Assembly (NCBI RefSeq): GCF_020736705.1
Contig: NZ_CP085990.1
Span: 2,108,001 to 2,172,000 of the forward strand
Origin: Psychrobacter sanguinis
Lineage (GTDB): Bacteria; Pseudomonadota; Gammaproteobacteria; Pseudomonadales; Moraxellaceae
Reading direction: 5' to 3'
DNA: 64,000 nt
Position 1 is the stretch's first letter. The number at the start of each line of letters is the position of its first letter. The notes under the pieces were generated by a model. It searched no databases. It worked only from the letters and a program-made list of their open reading frames with translations, and was not told the DNA's origin. The position numbers were made by a program, and so were the translations under genes. Positions 53,801 to 63,979 of the stretch are shown here, piece by piece.

Positions 53801-55859
53801 GGTAAAAGGTAAGATTGTCGATTTGGCCAAGCGCCCAAGTACACTGGTGGTCATTGCAGATGGTTTACAGGCTTCAGGCAGTAAGTTTGAAAATGTGTAC
53901 GCTGTATTTAATGGTACTGAGCAAGATCATACGCTGACCGTTAAAGGAGATACCACTAGTGCTAACAATAAAGTCGGTATCCAAGCCACTGTTAAAGGCG
54001 GCTTTAACCGTCAGAATAGTAGTTGGCGAGGCGTAGTAGGTGATGGAGAAATATCTACTGAATACGTTACCTTGGCTCAAAGTCAACCTGCTCAGCTTAT
54101 TGCCTCGTTTGGCGGTAAATCTCCTGAAATTCAATTGGCTGCTCATTGTTGGGAGGCCACCGATCAGACTGGTAAGCTTTGTCTTCGTGAGAACCTAATT
54201 GCTTCTACTGCCAGAGGACAAGTTAACTTAGCCATACAACAAATTGACACCACCTTATTTGCGCCCTTTATGCCAAAAGATCTCAGTTGGCAGGCGAACT
54301 TAAATGGTAAGGCTGTTGTCGAATGGGGCAAAGGTATTGAGCCAGTTATTAATGCCACTTTATATTCGGACAATGGTAAGTTTGGCATGATCCAAGAAGG
54401 TCAGGATGAGCCAATTACTGTACCTTACAAGCGTATCTCTTTGATTGTTAGATCTTTTGAAGAAGGCTTGAAGTTACGTACTGATATTGATAATGGAAAT
54501 GGCGCTAGAGGTTATGCTGACGTTGTGATTGATCCTTATAAAGAGGATAAACCAATATCAGGGGCGTTGGTGCTAAATGAATTGAATTTAGCCGTTTTCA
54601 AACCTTTCTTCCCAGGTATGCGTAAGCTGGCAGGTAATGTCACAATGGCAGGGGGTCTAGGGGGAACGTTAACCAGTCCGGTATTCTATGGGGATCTGAA
54701 CTTAAGAGATGCCACAGTGGCCCTGTTAGATTTACCTGTTAATCTAACGGATATTAATGCCAAAGCCCGAATTAGAGGTCAAAGTGCTCAGCTCGAAGGG
54801 ACCTTTATGAGTGGTGAGGGCGATGGACAACTTACTGGTATCGTAGATTGGAAACAAGAGCTGCAAGCCAAATTACGAGTGACAGGCGAGCGCTTGGTAA
54901 TTACTCAGCCTCCACTGCTTTTTGCAGAGGTTAACCCAGATTTCAATATTGTCATTAAGCCAAAACAACAATATGTCAATATAGTGGGTGCGGTCTCAGT
55001 GCCAACAGCCACTATCAGACCGCCAGAAGCCAACGAAGATGTGGTTACCAAATCAGATGATGTGGTGGTGTTAAACCGTGCATTAATCGGCAACATTGAA
55101 GAGGTATTGGCTATCTCCAAACCTTGGTCAATCAATGCGGATATTGGGGTAGATCTGGGTAGTGATGTGAACTTCCGCGGGTTTGGGGCAGTATTACCAT
55201 TGGCCGGCGCTGTTCATATTACTCAAAAAGGTCAAGGGGTAATGAATGCATTAGGCGTCGTTCAGGTGAGCCGCCGAAGTACCATCGATGTATTTGGTCA
55301 AAACCTTGATCTGAATTATGCTCAAGTACGTTTTAATGGCGATGTCGTTAACCCTCTTGTAAGTATTGAAGCCGCTAAAGAAATCGAAGGTCGTTCAGTC
55401 GGTGTGCGTGTTAAAGGTAGAGTTTCTGAACCCAACATCGTGGTATTCAACAATGCTGGTTTAACTCAGCAACAAGCTATGAATGCGCTAGTAACGGGTC
55501 GTATCTCGAATCCAGGGGCTACTCAGATTAGTGAGGAGGGCTTTAAGTCAGAGGTAACCAATAACTTGGCAGCGGCAGGCTTAAGCTTAGGATTGACCGG
55601 AACACGCAGCTTGACTAATAGTATTGGCGATGCGTTTGGTTTAGAGCGATTGACTATTGATGCTTCGGGTACCGATAGTGATACCAACGTTAACGTGACT
55701 GGCTATATTACCCCAGATTTGTATATTCGTTATGGGGTAGGTGTGTTTAACTCTCAAAGTAGCTTATCGTTACGTTATCAATTAACCCGCCGCATTTATG
55801 TGGAGGCCACTTCAGCAGCAGAAAATGCAGTAGACGTGGTGTACAGCTTTAATTTCTAG
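50844..55859 (+). CDS. tamB: Translocation and assembly module subunit TamB
   Basis: 1671 residues (E. coli TamB 1259). A cytoplasmic N-terminus with a charged stretch leads into one membrane anchor, LLKLLALLLILFLIVCIAFYIM. TERGTKFILERIVSKTGVELQYAEGNLRDGMLVKDI is the conserved start of AsmA/TamB-like bridges. The long middle is repetitive beta-strand sequence (recurring AxGNLN, AKGKLDV, GDLKTSG patterns), consistent with a hydrophobic beta-taco spanning the periplasm. The C-terminal DUF490/TamB domain (~1330-1671) includes ANINFRGFGAV-type DLGSDVNFRGFGAVLPLAG, SEPNIVVFNNAGLTQQQAMNALVTGR and YITPDLYIRYGVGVFN. It pairs with TamA in the outer membrane. Confidence 0.95.
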   Translation: MTTSQTPEPNQQKDPAQRDAERLKHHYPLSFLLKLLALLLILFLIVCIAFYIMAGTERGTKFILERIVSKTGVELQYAEGNLRDGMLVKDITMSASEDVDIHFVNTYVKIGWRAIFAREVHLRDADIETIVIENRLPPSGDPFEYKTYELPVNLRFDKAHINRIIYNQVGRKPVEVTDIEADDLYWVGTNLDIGQATLQYSDVVHIADLEGSVVLEGNYPLDVSALVTVNRLDKVYIDPIYVEATGSVKRTYGKIRSKYNDSNVNGVFTVQGLDDNAPFEAKLNWDEIDLPYAEGQEIRLQNGMATASGVLSDIELRINSRLLAKDIPSGHYQGRANIIDTKKMLLQQLTAETPEGNLLARGVLDWEDDFTTKAMIYSRNYKLRGLLPKSAAPYAPEYLNGELAVVYDLKNKDGLMQINGNLKQRDGEQIKAKVVKGAKPNNPRFDAPWYVDASWQNLRRKNVPQVGDIDSPSGVANVMLRDEKLWVTADAQINKLNVAPAGDYKVKLYKIDNLINLQNLNYDGVMGDLAGKGSILLATKKSPLTWSIDANTKGLRPQAFKDSIPVNKVVGKINATGKMIDITRRVKGRVVKGQRHVFTINSSDLISTLTAQVNSTDPKSGKTVSQNRHVDIMGRGDGVVDILNGTLQNFDARFNGKVATQGLPKGNFIVDANGTTNNINIKKFNHKGEAGDITASGNVNLSDGIRWDIKANTNRFNVGFFAPQTEGIVTGDLKTSGKWRNNKTKLGDLRDFEVKFNGSIDTLQLPKGKLVLDAGGDAQAINIRNLSHVGEAGSIIAKGKLDVRNGVAWNVNAVMDDFNLGYFIKDVPSNITGRVSSTGLWKDSVQRIAVDKMALRGEINGQPLLAQGNLNATLHLPKDMGQYLATLKATDASGQVQKFKSVVETLNANNLLLQWGDNQVVANGNTENLEAKVGIRDLRQINKDFAGSVLGGFTLMQQKGQALPTIYVDLTGNKLALPGLLLERGVVKGKIVDLAKRPSTLVVIADGLQASGSKFENVYAVFNGTEQDHTLTVKGDTTSANNKVGIQATVKGGFNRQNSSWRGVVGDGEISTEYVTLAQSQPAQLIASFGGKSPEIQLAAHCWEATDQTGKLCLRENLIASTARGQVNLAIQQIDTTLFAPFMPKDLSWQANLNGKAVVEWGKGIEPVINATLYSDNGKFGMIQEGQDEPITVPYKRISLIVRSFEEGLKLRTDIDNGNGARGYADVVIDPYKEDKPISGALVLNELNLAVFKPFFPGMRKLAGNVTMAGGLGGTLTSPVFYGDLNLRDATVALLDLPVNLTDINAKARIRGQSAQLEGTFMSGEGDGQLTGIVDWKQELQAKLRVTGERLVITQPPLLFAEVNPDFNIVIKPKQQYVNIVGAVSVPTATIRPPEANEDVVTKSDDVVVLNRALIGNIEEVLAISKPWSINADIGVDLGSDVNFRGFGAVLPLAGAVHITQKGQGVMNALGVVQVSRRSTIDVFGQNLDLNYAQVRFNGDVVNPLVSIEAAKEIEGRSVGVRVKGRVSEPNIVVFNNAGLTQQQAMNALVTGRISNPGATQISEEGFKSEVTNNLAAAGLSLGLTGTRSLTNSIGDAFGLERLTIDASGTDSDTNVNVTGYITPDLYIRYGVGVFNSQSSLSLRYQLTRRIYVEATSAAENAVDVVYSFNF

Positions 55860-55962
55860 GACGTAGTTAATCTGAAGGCTGACTGCTATTGAATGAGTGC
55901 ATTGTTTAATAAGCCAGTTAGCTAACCAGTCAATTAATAAGCAGTTAGTTAGCAAGCAAAGC

Positions 55963-55999
55963 AAAGAGGGGGCGACTTAAAGTCACCCCCTCTTTTTTT
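55963..55999. terminator. Bidirectional terminator between tamB and hemP
   Basis: AAAGAGGGGGCGACTT (55963-55978) pairs with AAGTCACCCCCTCTTT (55980-55995) with one C-A mismatch; T-run to 55999. Confidence 0.9.
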
Positions 56000-56100
56000 A
56001 ACTGATTTCAATTGATTTTAACTGGATTATTTCGTTTTAATGTTTCTTCTCATAGGGTCGTTACACTATAAGTTAGCATCAGTATTAATAAATCAGTAAA

Positions 56101-56265
56101 TCATTTGGTTAAAATTAATCGATTGTTGCGAGTCAAGCGCAGACGATACTCTTCGCCTTCATGTTGGATTCTCACTTCTTTAGTGAGGGCAAACAAGTGC
56201 TCAGACTGTAGCATAGGAAGTTGATTGTCACGTAAATGAAGTGCGCGTGAAATTATAGTGGCCAT
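56101..56265 (-). CDS. hemP: Hemin uptake protein HemP
   Basis: A 54-codon gene. The peptide starts MATIISRALHLRDNQLPML and ends SEHLFALTKEVRIQHEGEEY followed by RLRLTRNNRLILTK. The EVxIxHxGExYRLRLTRNxxLILTK pattern is the HemP signature. AAGGA lies 9 nt before the ATG. HemP is usually iron-regulated and found next to heme uptake receptors; here no receptor is adjacent. A near-consensus Fur box lies 127 bp upstream of its start (56392-56410). Confidence 0.9.
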   Translation of the reverse strand: MATIISRALHLRDNQLPMLQSEHLFALTKEVRIQHEGEEYRLRLTRNNRLILTK

Positions 56266-56391
56266 AAAGCTTAATCCTTAATTTTAGAAAGTTAAGAGTT
56301 TTCTATGATTCAATGTATTGAGCTATAAACTGTATAACTGAATCACGCTATAGATAAAACGCCATAAGCAACTTATAGAATTTATCTAATT

Positions 56392-56410
56392 GATAATGAT
56401 TATCATTAAC
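56392..56410. promoter_or_regulatory. Fur box upstream of hemP
   Basis: GATAATGATTATCATTAAC is an almost perfect match to the 19-bp Fur consensus GATAATGATAATCATTATC (differences at positions 10 and 17-19). It sits between the divergent hemP and Nudix genes, so either or both could be iron-repressed; the Nudix gene starts 120 bp away. Confidence 0.85.
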
Positions 56411-56530
56411 TCAATTATTATTTATTATGAGCTCCATTGCAAGTGTTTTATTAAATAAAATGAATACGGTGTTTGATTTTAATCAATCAGTGATTTAAAG
56501 ATGACAATAAATATAAGGAGAAAGAAAACA

Positions 56531-57682
56531 GTGATAAATATTGATGTGGCAGTGGCGGTCATTCATTATGGCGACCAGTACTTATTGGGATTTCGTAAAC
56601 CTGAACAACATCAAGGCAATCGCTATGAGTTTGTTGGCGGTAAGATTGAAGACAATGAAACCGCTGAGCAGGCACTTATTAGGGAAGTGTTAGAGGAAAT
56701 AGGACTAGATATATCGGCACGCTGTCTAATAAATCCGCTAGGCATACTGCGACATCATTACGCCAATATTGAGACCCCTCATAAGTCAAAGCGGGTTTGC
56801 CTACATATATTTCGAGTAGAACTAACAGAGCAGCACTATCTTGAATGTCGCGATCAGCAACAGGGATGTGAAGGGCAACAGTTGCAATGGGTCAGTCTAG
56901 AAGATTTAGTAGCCAATAAATATCGGTTGCCGGAGGCGAACAAAACCATTCTACAGTGGCTGAAGTTGCCTGATTTAATAAGCATTACTCAAGATGTTGA
57001 CAGTGATTTAGAGCTAAAGACAGAAGCTAAGTCTCGAGCTGCCGCGGATAATGGCATTGATATGAACACTAATGTTGATACCAATACTACTGATGACAGT
57101 CGACGACAACAGTGGTTGCACTGGTATCAACAAAAGCTGCCACTACAAGCTTGTGTTTACTTGCGTTTGAAAAACTCTGATTTGCCACAGCGTGAGCAAC
57201 TGTTAAGCTCATTACTGGCGAATCGCCCTGATATTATGCTCATTATAGATTGCCAGTTAGCCAATTATTTATACAGCAAAAACATTTTACCTCCGCAGGT
57301 CATTGCTCAGCATTTAACCCAAAAAGTGATTGATGAGACTTATCAAGAGGCTAACCTCACTGATGTCTGTAATAATCTGCTGGCAGGTTTGCCTTTAACG
57401 GTTAGCAGTCATAACCAAGAAACGGTGCTAAAAGTTAATCAACTGGCTCAGTATCGTTTAAAGCACGATTTATCGCCAGTGATAGGTGTTTTTGTATCTC
57501 CAGTGCAACAAACGGCCACTCATCCTGAAGCCGTGCCATTGGGCTGGGAAGGGTTTCAGAGGATTGCTAGTGTGAGTGAAGTACCGGTTATAGCCTTAGG
57601 TGGTATGAGTTCAGAAGACTTACAGCAAGTAAGACATCATCAAGGTGACAAAGTAGCAGGAATACGAAATTTTTTAACGTAA
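56531..57682 (+). CDS. Nudix hydrolase fused to a ThiE-like domain (MutT/TMP-synthase-type fusion)
   Basis: 383 residues from GTG 56531, preferred because AAGGAG ends 10 nt before it and the protein then starts MINIDVAVAVIHYGDQYLL; ATG 56501 is in frame and would add ten residues. Nudix box: GGKIEDNETAEQALIREVLEEIG, matching GX5EX7REUXEEXGU. The C-terminal ~180 residues resemble ThiE (LPLTVSSHNQETV, SPVIGVFVSPVQQTATHPEAV, LGWEGFQRIA, PVIALGGMSSEDLQQV). ThiE substrate motifs around the first strands are poorly kept. Fusions of this type, seen in Pseudomonas, are annotated as 8-oxo-dGTP-pyrophosphatase-like; substrate unproven. Confidence 0.82.
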   Translation: MINIDVAVAVIHYGDQYLLGFRKPEQHQGNRYEFVGGKIEDNETAEQALIREVLEEIGLDISARCLINPLGILRHHYANIETPHKSKRVCLHIFRVELTEQHYLECRDQQQGCEGQQLQWVSLEDLVANKYRLPEANKTILQWLKLPDLISITQDVDSDLELKTEAKSRAAADNGIDMNTNVDTNTTDDSRRQQWLHWYQQKLPLQACVYLRLKNSDLPQREQLLSSLLANRPDIMLIIDCQLANYLYSKNILPPQVIAQHLTQKVIDETYQEANLTDVCNNLLAGLPLTVSSHNQETVLKVNQLAQYRLKHDLSPVIGVFVSPVQQTATHPEAVPLGWEGFQRIASVSEVPVIALGGMSSEDLQQVRHHQGDKVAGIRNFLT

Positions 57683-58296
57683 CCTCACCAAAAAATCAAA
57701 AATCCACAGTGAATTTACAAACAGTATCGTAATACTACATTTTTTGGATAGTAAAGCTATAGGCCGAATATTATGATGGCTATATCAAAAAAAGCGACGA
57801 CATTTCAGGGCTTTACTAACGATTGCTTTGAAAGTAATTAGTTTAAGAGCAGTGTTTTTAATTTCTTTCAAAAGCTTGCTAAGCCTGTTAAGCCAGCCGA
57901 AAAACAGCTGAGCCAACAAATACTACTAGTAACGCTTCATTTAACTGACGTAGGTTAAAGTAATGATTACCAGACCTACTGTTCAGTTACCTGCTATTGG
58001 CTCAAATGGTTAAGCTTTGAAACAATGCTTGAAAATACATTTTATTGAGATAGCGGAATTGGGTAGGCATTTTATTTATACAGCTTATTATTTAACTGTT
58101 TAATTTAATTATAGTCAGCCAAGACTAGACAAATGATTGTTCATTAATATTTACTTATTTATTGATCAAGGGCATATTCATCGATACTTGGGTTTAAATA
58201 CTTATTTATATTGTGACCGCTTATCTTTTGATGACTGCAAATAATTATTTCATATTCCGCTTTTTGAATTGAACCTATAGATACATCGATACTCTT
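57683..58296. other. 614-bp intergenic region before the lipocalin gene
   Basis: AT-rich; no ORF above ~20 codons with a ribosome-binding site, no RNA gene. A 12-bp palindrome AAATAATTATTT lies near 58240. Confidence 0.35.
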
Positions 58297-59094
58297 ATGA
58301 ATAAATACAGCCACGACATTCCAGATAGAGCCTTTATGAAGGCGTTACTTAAACACACAGGCATTGCTCTAGCGCTATTAGTGCCGTTAGCTGCTTACTC
58401 TACTTTCTCTCATGCTGAAGTGGGCACAGTTGGAGCTCAAATGAATGCCTCAGCAGGGGCTAATGCAGCTATGGCGACAGTACCTACCTCAGTAGATAGG
58501 GTGGATTTAAATAAATATGCAGGACAATGGTATGAAATTGCCCGTTTTCCTATGTATTTTCAGCGTAACTGTGCCTTTGATGTAACAGCCACTTATAACT
58601 TGAATAAAGATGACAGTGGCAAATTAAAGTCAGTTGATGTGATCAATGAGTGCCGTAAAGCAGATGGCTCAATGATGAAAGCCAAGGGTCTTGCAACGCC
58701 TGCTAATGATACAGGCAGTGAGCTTAAAGTGACCTTTCTACCAAGTTGGATTAGATGGTTGCCAGTAGGTAAAGCAGACTATTGGGTATTACAGCTTGAT
58801 CAAAACTATAAAACTGCTTTGGTAGGAACACCAGACAATAAATATCTATGGATGTTGTCACGCACACCGACCATGGCTCAAACGACCTTTGATCAGTATA
58901 AAAATGTGGCGAAGATGCAAGGTTATGATATTAACAAGCTTGAAATAACTACGCATACCGGCATGCTTAAGACTATCGTAAAAGCTGATAATACAGCCCC
59001 TAATGATAAGACGGCGAATACCACAAATAACATGAATAAACAGCAGACGACACAGCAAAATCCAAATTCAAGTAATAAACAGACCAGTAGCTAA
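58297..59094 (+). CDS. Secreted lipocalin-family protein (Blc-like)
   Basis: 265 residues. An N-terminal signal peptide (TGIALALLVPLAAYSTFSHA) has no lipobox Cys, so unlike E. coli Blc it should be soluble in the periplasm. DLNKYAGQWYEIARFPMYFQRNCAFDVTATYNL is the lipocalin GxW signature; FLPSWIRWLPVGKADYWVLQLDQNYKTALVGTPDNKYLWMLSRTP is the conserved barrel strand set of bacterial lipocalins. The C-terminal ~35 residues are Asn/Gln/Thr/Ser-rich and lack structure signals. Start could also be ATG 58336 (MKALLKHTG). Bacterial lipocalins carry lysophospholipids and fatty acids. Confidence 0.88.
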   Translation: MNKYSHDIPDRAFMKALLKHTGIALALLVPLAAYSTFSHAEVGTVGAQMNASAGANAAMATVPTSVDRVDLNKYAGQWYEIARFPMYFQRNCAFDVTATYNLNKDDSGKLKSVDVINECRKADGSMMKAKGLATPANDTGSELKVTFLPSWIRWLPVGKADYWVLQLDQNYKTALVGTPDNKYLWMLSRTPTMAQTTFDQYKNVAKMQGYDINKLEITTHTGMLKTIVKADNTAPNDKTANTTNNMNKQQTTQQNPNSSNKQTSS

Positions 59095-59271
59095 TCTATT
59101 AACTTCTACCCGTTGAAGACAGAATGTTATAAACGAAGATAGTTATAAAAACAGGTATTGAGTTAGTTAGGTCAGCTAATTTGACCACATTGCTTACTAT
59201 CGTGCTGGCTAAAATTGCCAATATGCTTTAAAATCAACTTCGAATTTAGCCTTAGATAGAATGACCATCAC

Positions 59272-59303
59272 AAACCTGCTTTTGGCATCCATTAGCAGGT
59301 TTT
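59272..59303 (+). terminator. Weak terminator-like hairpin after the lipocalin gene
   Basis: AAACCTGCT (59272-59280) pairs with AGCAGGTTT (59294-59302); 13-nt loop and only T4 following. Confidence 0.4.
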
Positions 59304-59390
59304 GGCAATATCTAAAGCAACCTTATTTAATTTAGCTACTATTTTCACTTCACTAACCCCTTCACTTCATTTACCCAAAGGATGACTATT

Positions 59391-60824
59391 GTGAGTAATG
59401 CTAATACGCGCCGTGAGTTACATCAAGTTCATTTAGCCAAATATCAACAACAAGAAAATCAGGCTTATGAGCTCGTAAATCAACTGCATAATCTTTATAA
59501 CCATAAAGACGTAAAAGTTAACTTATTTGGTGAAACACTTAATGGGCTTTCAACTGCAGACTTACTAACCAAAGTTCAGCAGACTGCTGACCGTAACGAT
59601 GGTGAAGCATTAAGTCTTGATGATATTATCGCTACTGTAAAAGAAGTGGTAGACAATCAAGATATTAAAACTGCCGTGGTTGATGCTGGTCAATTGTTAA
59701 AAAACAAAGTAAGCGTTGTTGATGCGTTAGCAAAAGCAGATAAATCACAGCCAGCAGCCAGTGAAGCGACTGATGTTGTTCTTTATGGGTTTGGTCGTAT
59801 TGGCCGTATCTTAACTCGTTTATTGCTTGAAGAGGCAGCGACTGATAAAGGCCTACAGTTAAAAGCGTTTGTGGTTCGTCCTGGTAAAGAAGGTGATATC
59901 GCAAAACGTGCTTCTTTATTAGAGCGTGATTCAGTTCACGGTACTTTCCCAGGCTCTATCATTGTAGATGAAGAGAACCAAGGTATTATCGTAAATGGTC
60001 GTTTCGTACAAGTTATCTATGCCAATGACCCAAGTGAAATCGACTATACCAGCTATGGTATTAACGATGCCATCGTTATTGATAACACCGGTATCTGGAA
60101 AGATGAAGCGGGTCTTGGTAAGCATTTACAAGCCAAAGGCGTTAAAAAAGTATTGTTAACAGCCCCTTCTAAAGGTGACATCAAAAACATCGTATATGGT
60201 GTCAACAATGACACTATTGGCGATGACACTATCGTCAGTGCTGCTAGCTGTACTACTAACGCTATCACTCCTTCGCTAAAAGTACTTAACGATGAGTTTG
60301 GCATTGTTAACGGTCATGTTGAAACTATCCATGCCTTTACTAACGACCAAAACTTAATTGATAACTATCATAAAGCTGACCGTCGTGGCCGTAGTGCGGT
60401 ATTGAACATGGTAATTACCAGTACTGGTGCTGCTAAAGCAGTTGGTAAAGCTTTACCTGAATTAAATGGTAAACTAACAGGTAATGCGATCCGCGTTCCT
60501 ACACCAAACGTTAGTATGGCTATTTTAAACTTGAATCTTGAGAAAGCACCTGAAAGTGCGGACGCACTAAATGCTTTCTTAAAGCAAGTTTCTCAAAGTG
60601 ATGCATGGCAGTCACAAATTGCTTATACTGATTCTACAGAAGCTGTTTCATCAGACTTTGTCGGTACTAAGCAAGTAGGTATTGTTGATGCACAAGCGAC
60701 TATCGTTACTGACAACCATGCGACTGTTTATGTATGGTATGACAACGAAGTAGGCTACAGCACTCAAGTATTAAGAGTGGCTGCTCAAATGGCAGGTGTT
60801 CATTACACTAATATTTCTGCTTAA
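59391..60824 (+). CDS. Glyceraldehyde-3-phosphate dehydrogenase, long form
   Basis: 477 residues from GTG 59391; the SD AAAGGA at 59377-59382 is 8 nt upstream, whereas it would touch the ATG at 59382. The N-terminal ~125 residues (RRELHQVHLAKYQQQENQAYE... ) are an extra helical domain. The Rossmann part begins DVVLYGFGRIGRILTRLLLEE. The catalytic cysteine lies in VSAASCTTNAITPSLKVL, and NGHVETIHAFTNDQNLIDNYHKADRRGRSA is typical of GAPDH. Long forms of this kind occur in Pseudomonas and Acinetobacter. It catalyses oxidation of glyceraldehyde-3-phosphate or the reverse gluconeogenic step. Start and end are both well supported. Confidence 0.93.
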   Translation: MSNANTRRELHQVHLAKYQQQENQAYELVNQLHNLYNHKDVKVNLFGETLNGLSTADLLTKVQQTADRNDGEALSLDDIIATVKEVVDNQDIKTAVVDAGQLLKNKVSVVDALAKADKSQPAASEATDVVLYGFGRIGRILTRLLLEEAATDKGLQLKAFVVRPGKEGDIAKRASLLERDSVHGTFPGSIIVDEENQGIIVNGRFVQVIYANDPSEIDYTSYGINDAIVIDNTGIWKDEAGLGKHLQAKGVKKVLLTAPSKGDIKNIVYGVNNDTIGDDTIVSAASCTTNAITPSLKVLNDEFGIVNGHVETIHAFTNDQNLIDNYHKADRRGRSAVLNMVITSTGAAKAVGKALPELNGKLTGNAIRVPTPNVSMAILNLNLEKAPESADALNAFLKQVSQSDAWQSQIAYTDSTEAVSSDFVGTKQVGIVDAQATIVTDNHATVYVWYDNEVGYSTQVLRVAAQMAGVHYTNISA

Positions 60825-62473
<1,649 letters not shown>

Positions 62474-62695
62474 TCGCTCCTTCACTCATCTCGTTAGGTC
62501 ATTAGTTAACAGTGATATGGTTAGCTATAAAAAGCATTATCTATAAACGATTGTCTAACTTACTGGCGAGATGAGTGATTTCTATCTTTACTAGATTCTT
62601 ATATTTATATATTTACTAGGTTTTTATATTTACCAATAGTTAGCAGTGTTTACAAAGCATATTACTATTCTATTCATAAAATTTTGGGAAGAATT

Positions 62696-63979
62696 ATGAG
62701 TGCTAATAACAATCAGAAAAACTCGAAAATTGCAAAACCAAAAGATGTCGAACCAAAAGCTACCAAATCAAAAGCTAGCAAACCAAAAGCCGTAAAATCT
62801 AAAGTCAGCATACCCAAGCCCACTGAATTAGATGATAGCCGCTTTGCCACTGAAAAAAGATCATTTGATTTACAGCGTGTCATTGTAAAAATCGGCTCCT
62901 CTTTATTGACTAATAACGGCAAAGGCTTGGATCGTACCGCGATATATGAATGGGCCAGTCAAATTGCTAAATTACACAATCAAGGCAAAGAAGTCATATT
63001 GGTTTCATCAGGGGCAGTAGCGGAAGGCTTAGTAAGAATGGGTCTGGAAGAACGCCCTAAGAAATTAGAAGCGCTGCAAGCCTGCGCTGCCATTGGTCAA
63101 ATGGGATTGATAGAAACTTGGTCATCGGCTTTAATCCAAAGTGGAGTACGCAGTGCACAGATACTGTTGACCCATGATGATTTGTCTAACCGTGAGCGTT
63201 ATCTTAATACCGCCAATACGCTACACAAGCTTTTGTCGTGGCGTGTACTGCCCGTTATTAATGAGAACGATACCATTACTGTGGACGAAATTAAATTCGG
63301 TGATAATGATACGCTAGGAGCGATGGCTGCAGCGATGGTTAGCGCTGATTTGTATATTATTTTAACCGACCAGGACGGGGTGTTTACTGATAATCCTCGT
63401 GAAAATCCTGATGCAAAAATGATTCGTCAAGAACGTGCCATGGCCGATTACCTATATGATATTGCAGGAGAGGGCGGCAAATTAGGTAGCGGTGGAATGC
63501 TGACTAAAATTAGAGCAGGCAGATTGGCCGCCATGGGCGGTTGTCCCACTGTGATTGCAAATGGCAGTCTTGATAAAGTAATTACCCGTATTGTTGATGG
63601 AGAATCGGTCGGTACGCTATTACAAACTAATCAACAAGATAAAATAATCGCCCGTAAACAGTGGTTGGCAGCGCATCTTAGAATGTCAGGCACCTTGTTT
63701 ATTGACGCTGGTGCAGTACATGCTATTACCGTACAAGGCAAGAGTTTATTGCCTGTGGGCGTGGTTGATATCCAAGGTGACTTTGATGAAGGCGATGTGG
63801 TAGCCGTTGTCGATGAAACTACCAAAGAACGTATTGCAGTCGGCCAAGTGAATTTTTCTTCTGAAGAAGCCAGACGTGTGGCTCGCGAAAGAACCCATAA
63901 TTTTGAAAAAATATTGGGCAGCTCAGAAGAGCGTGTGGTGATGATACACCGTGATGATATGGCCATTTTAAATAAATAA
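62696..63979 (+). CDS. proB: Glutamate 5-kinase
   Basis: 427 residues from ATG 62696, with GGGAAGA just upstream; the in-frame TTG at 62684 is unlikely. E. coli ProB is 367. The first ~55 residues are Lys-rich with a repeated KPKA/KSKA pattern (KPKDVEPKATKSKASKPKAV) and are absent from typical ProB. The kinase domain starts RVIVKIGSSLLTNNGKGLD, with EVILVSSGAVAEGLVRMG, LPVINENDTITVDEIKFGDNDTLGAMAA and GGKLGSGGMLTKIRAGRLA. The C-terminal PUA domain contains LFIDAGAVHAI and LLPVGVVDIQGDF. It begins proline synthesis from glutamate. proA is not in the window. Confidence 0.96.
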   Translation: MSANNNQKNSKIAKPKDVEPKATKSKASKPKAVKSKVSIPKPTELDDSRFATEKRSFDLQRVIVKIGSSLLTNNGKGLDRTAIYEWASQIAKLHNQGKEVILVSSGAVAEGLVRMGLEERPKKLEALQACAAIGQMGLIETWSSALIQSGVRSAQILLTHDDLSNRERYLNTANTLHKLLSWRVLPVINENDTITVDEIKFGDNDTLGAMAAAMVSADLYIILTDQDGVFTDNPRENPDAKMIRQERAMADYLYDIAGEGGKLGSGGMLTKIRAGRLAAMGGCPTVIANGSLDKVITRIVDGESVGTLLQTNQQDKIIARKQWLAAHLRMSGTLFIDAGAVHAITVQGKSLLPVGVVDIQGDFDEGDVVAVVDETTKERIAVGQVNFSSEEARRVARERTHNFEKILGSSEERVVMIHRDDMAILNK

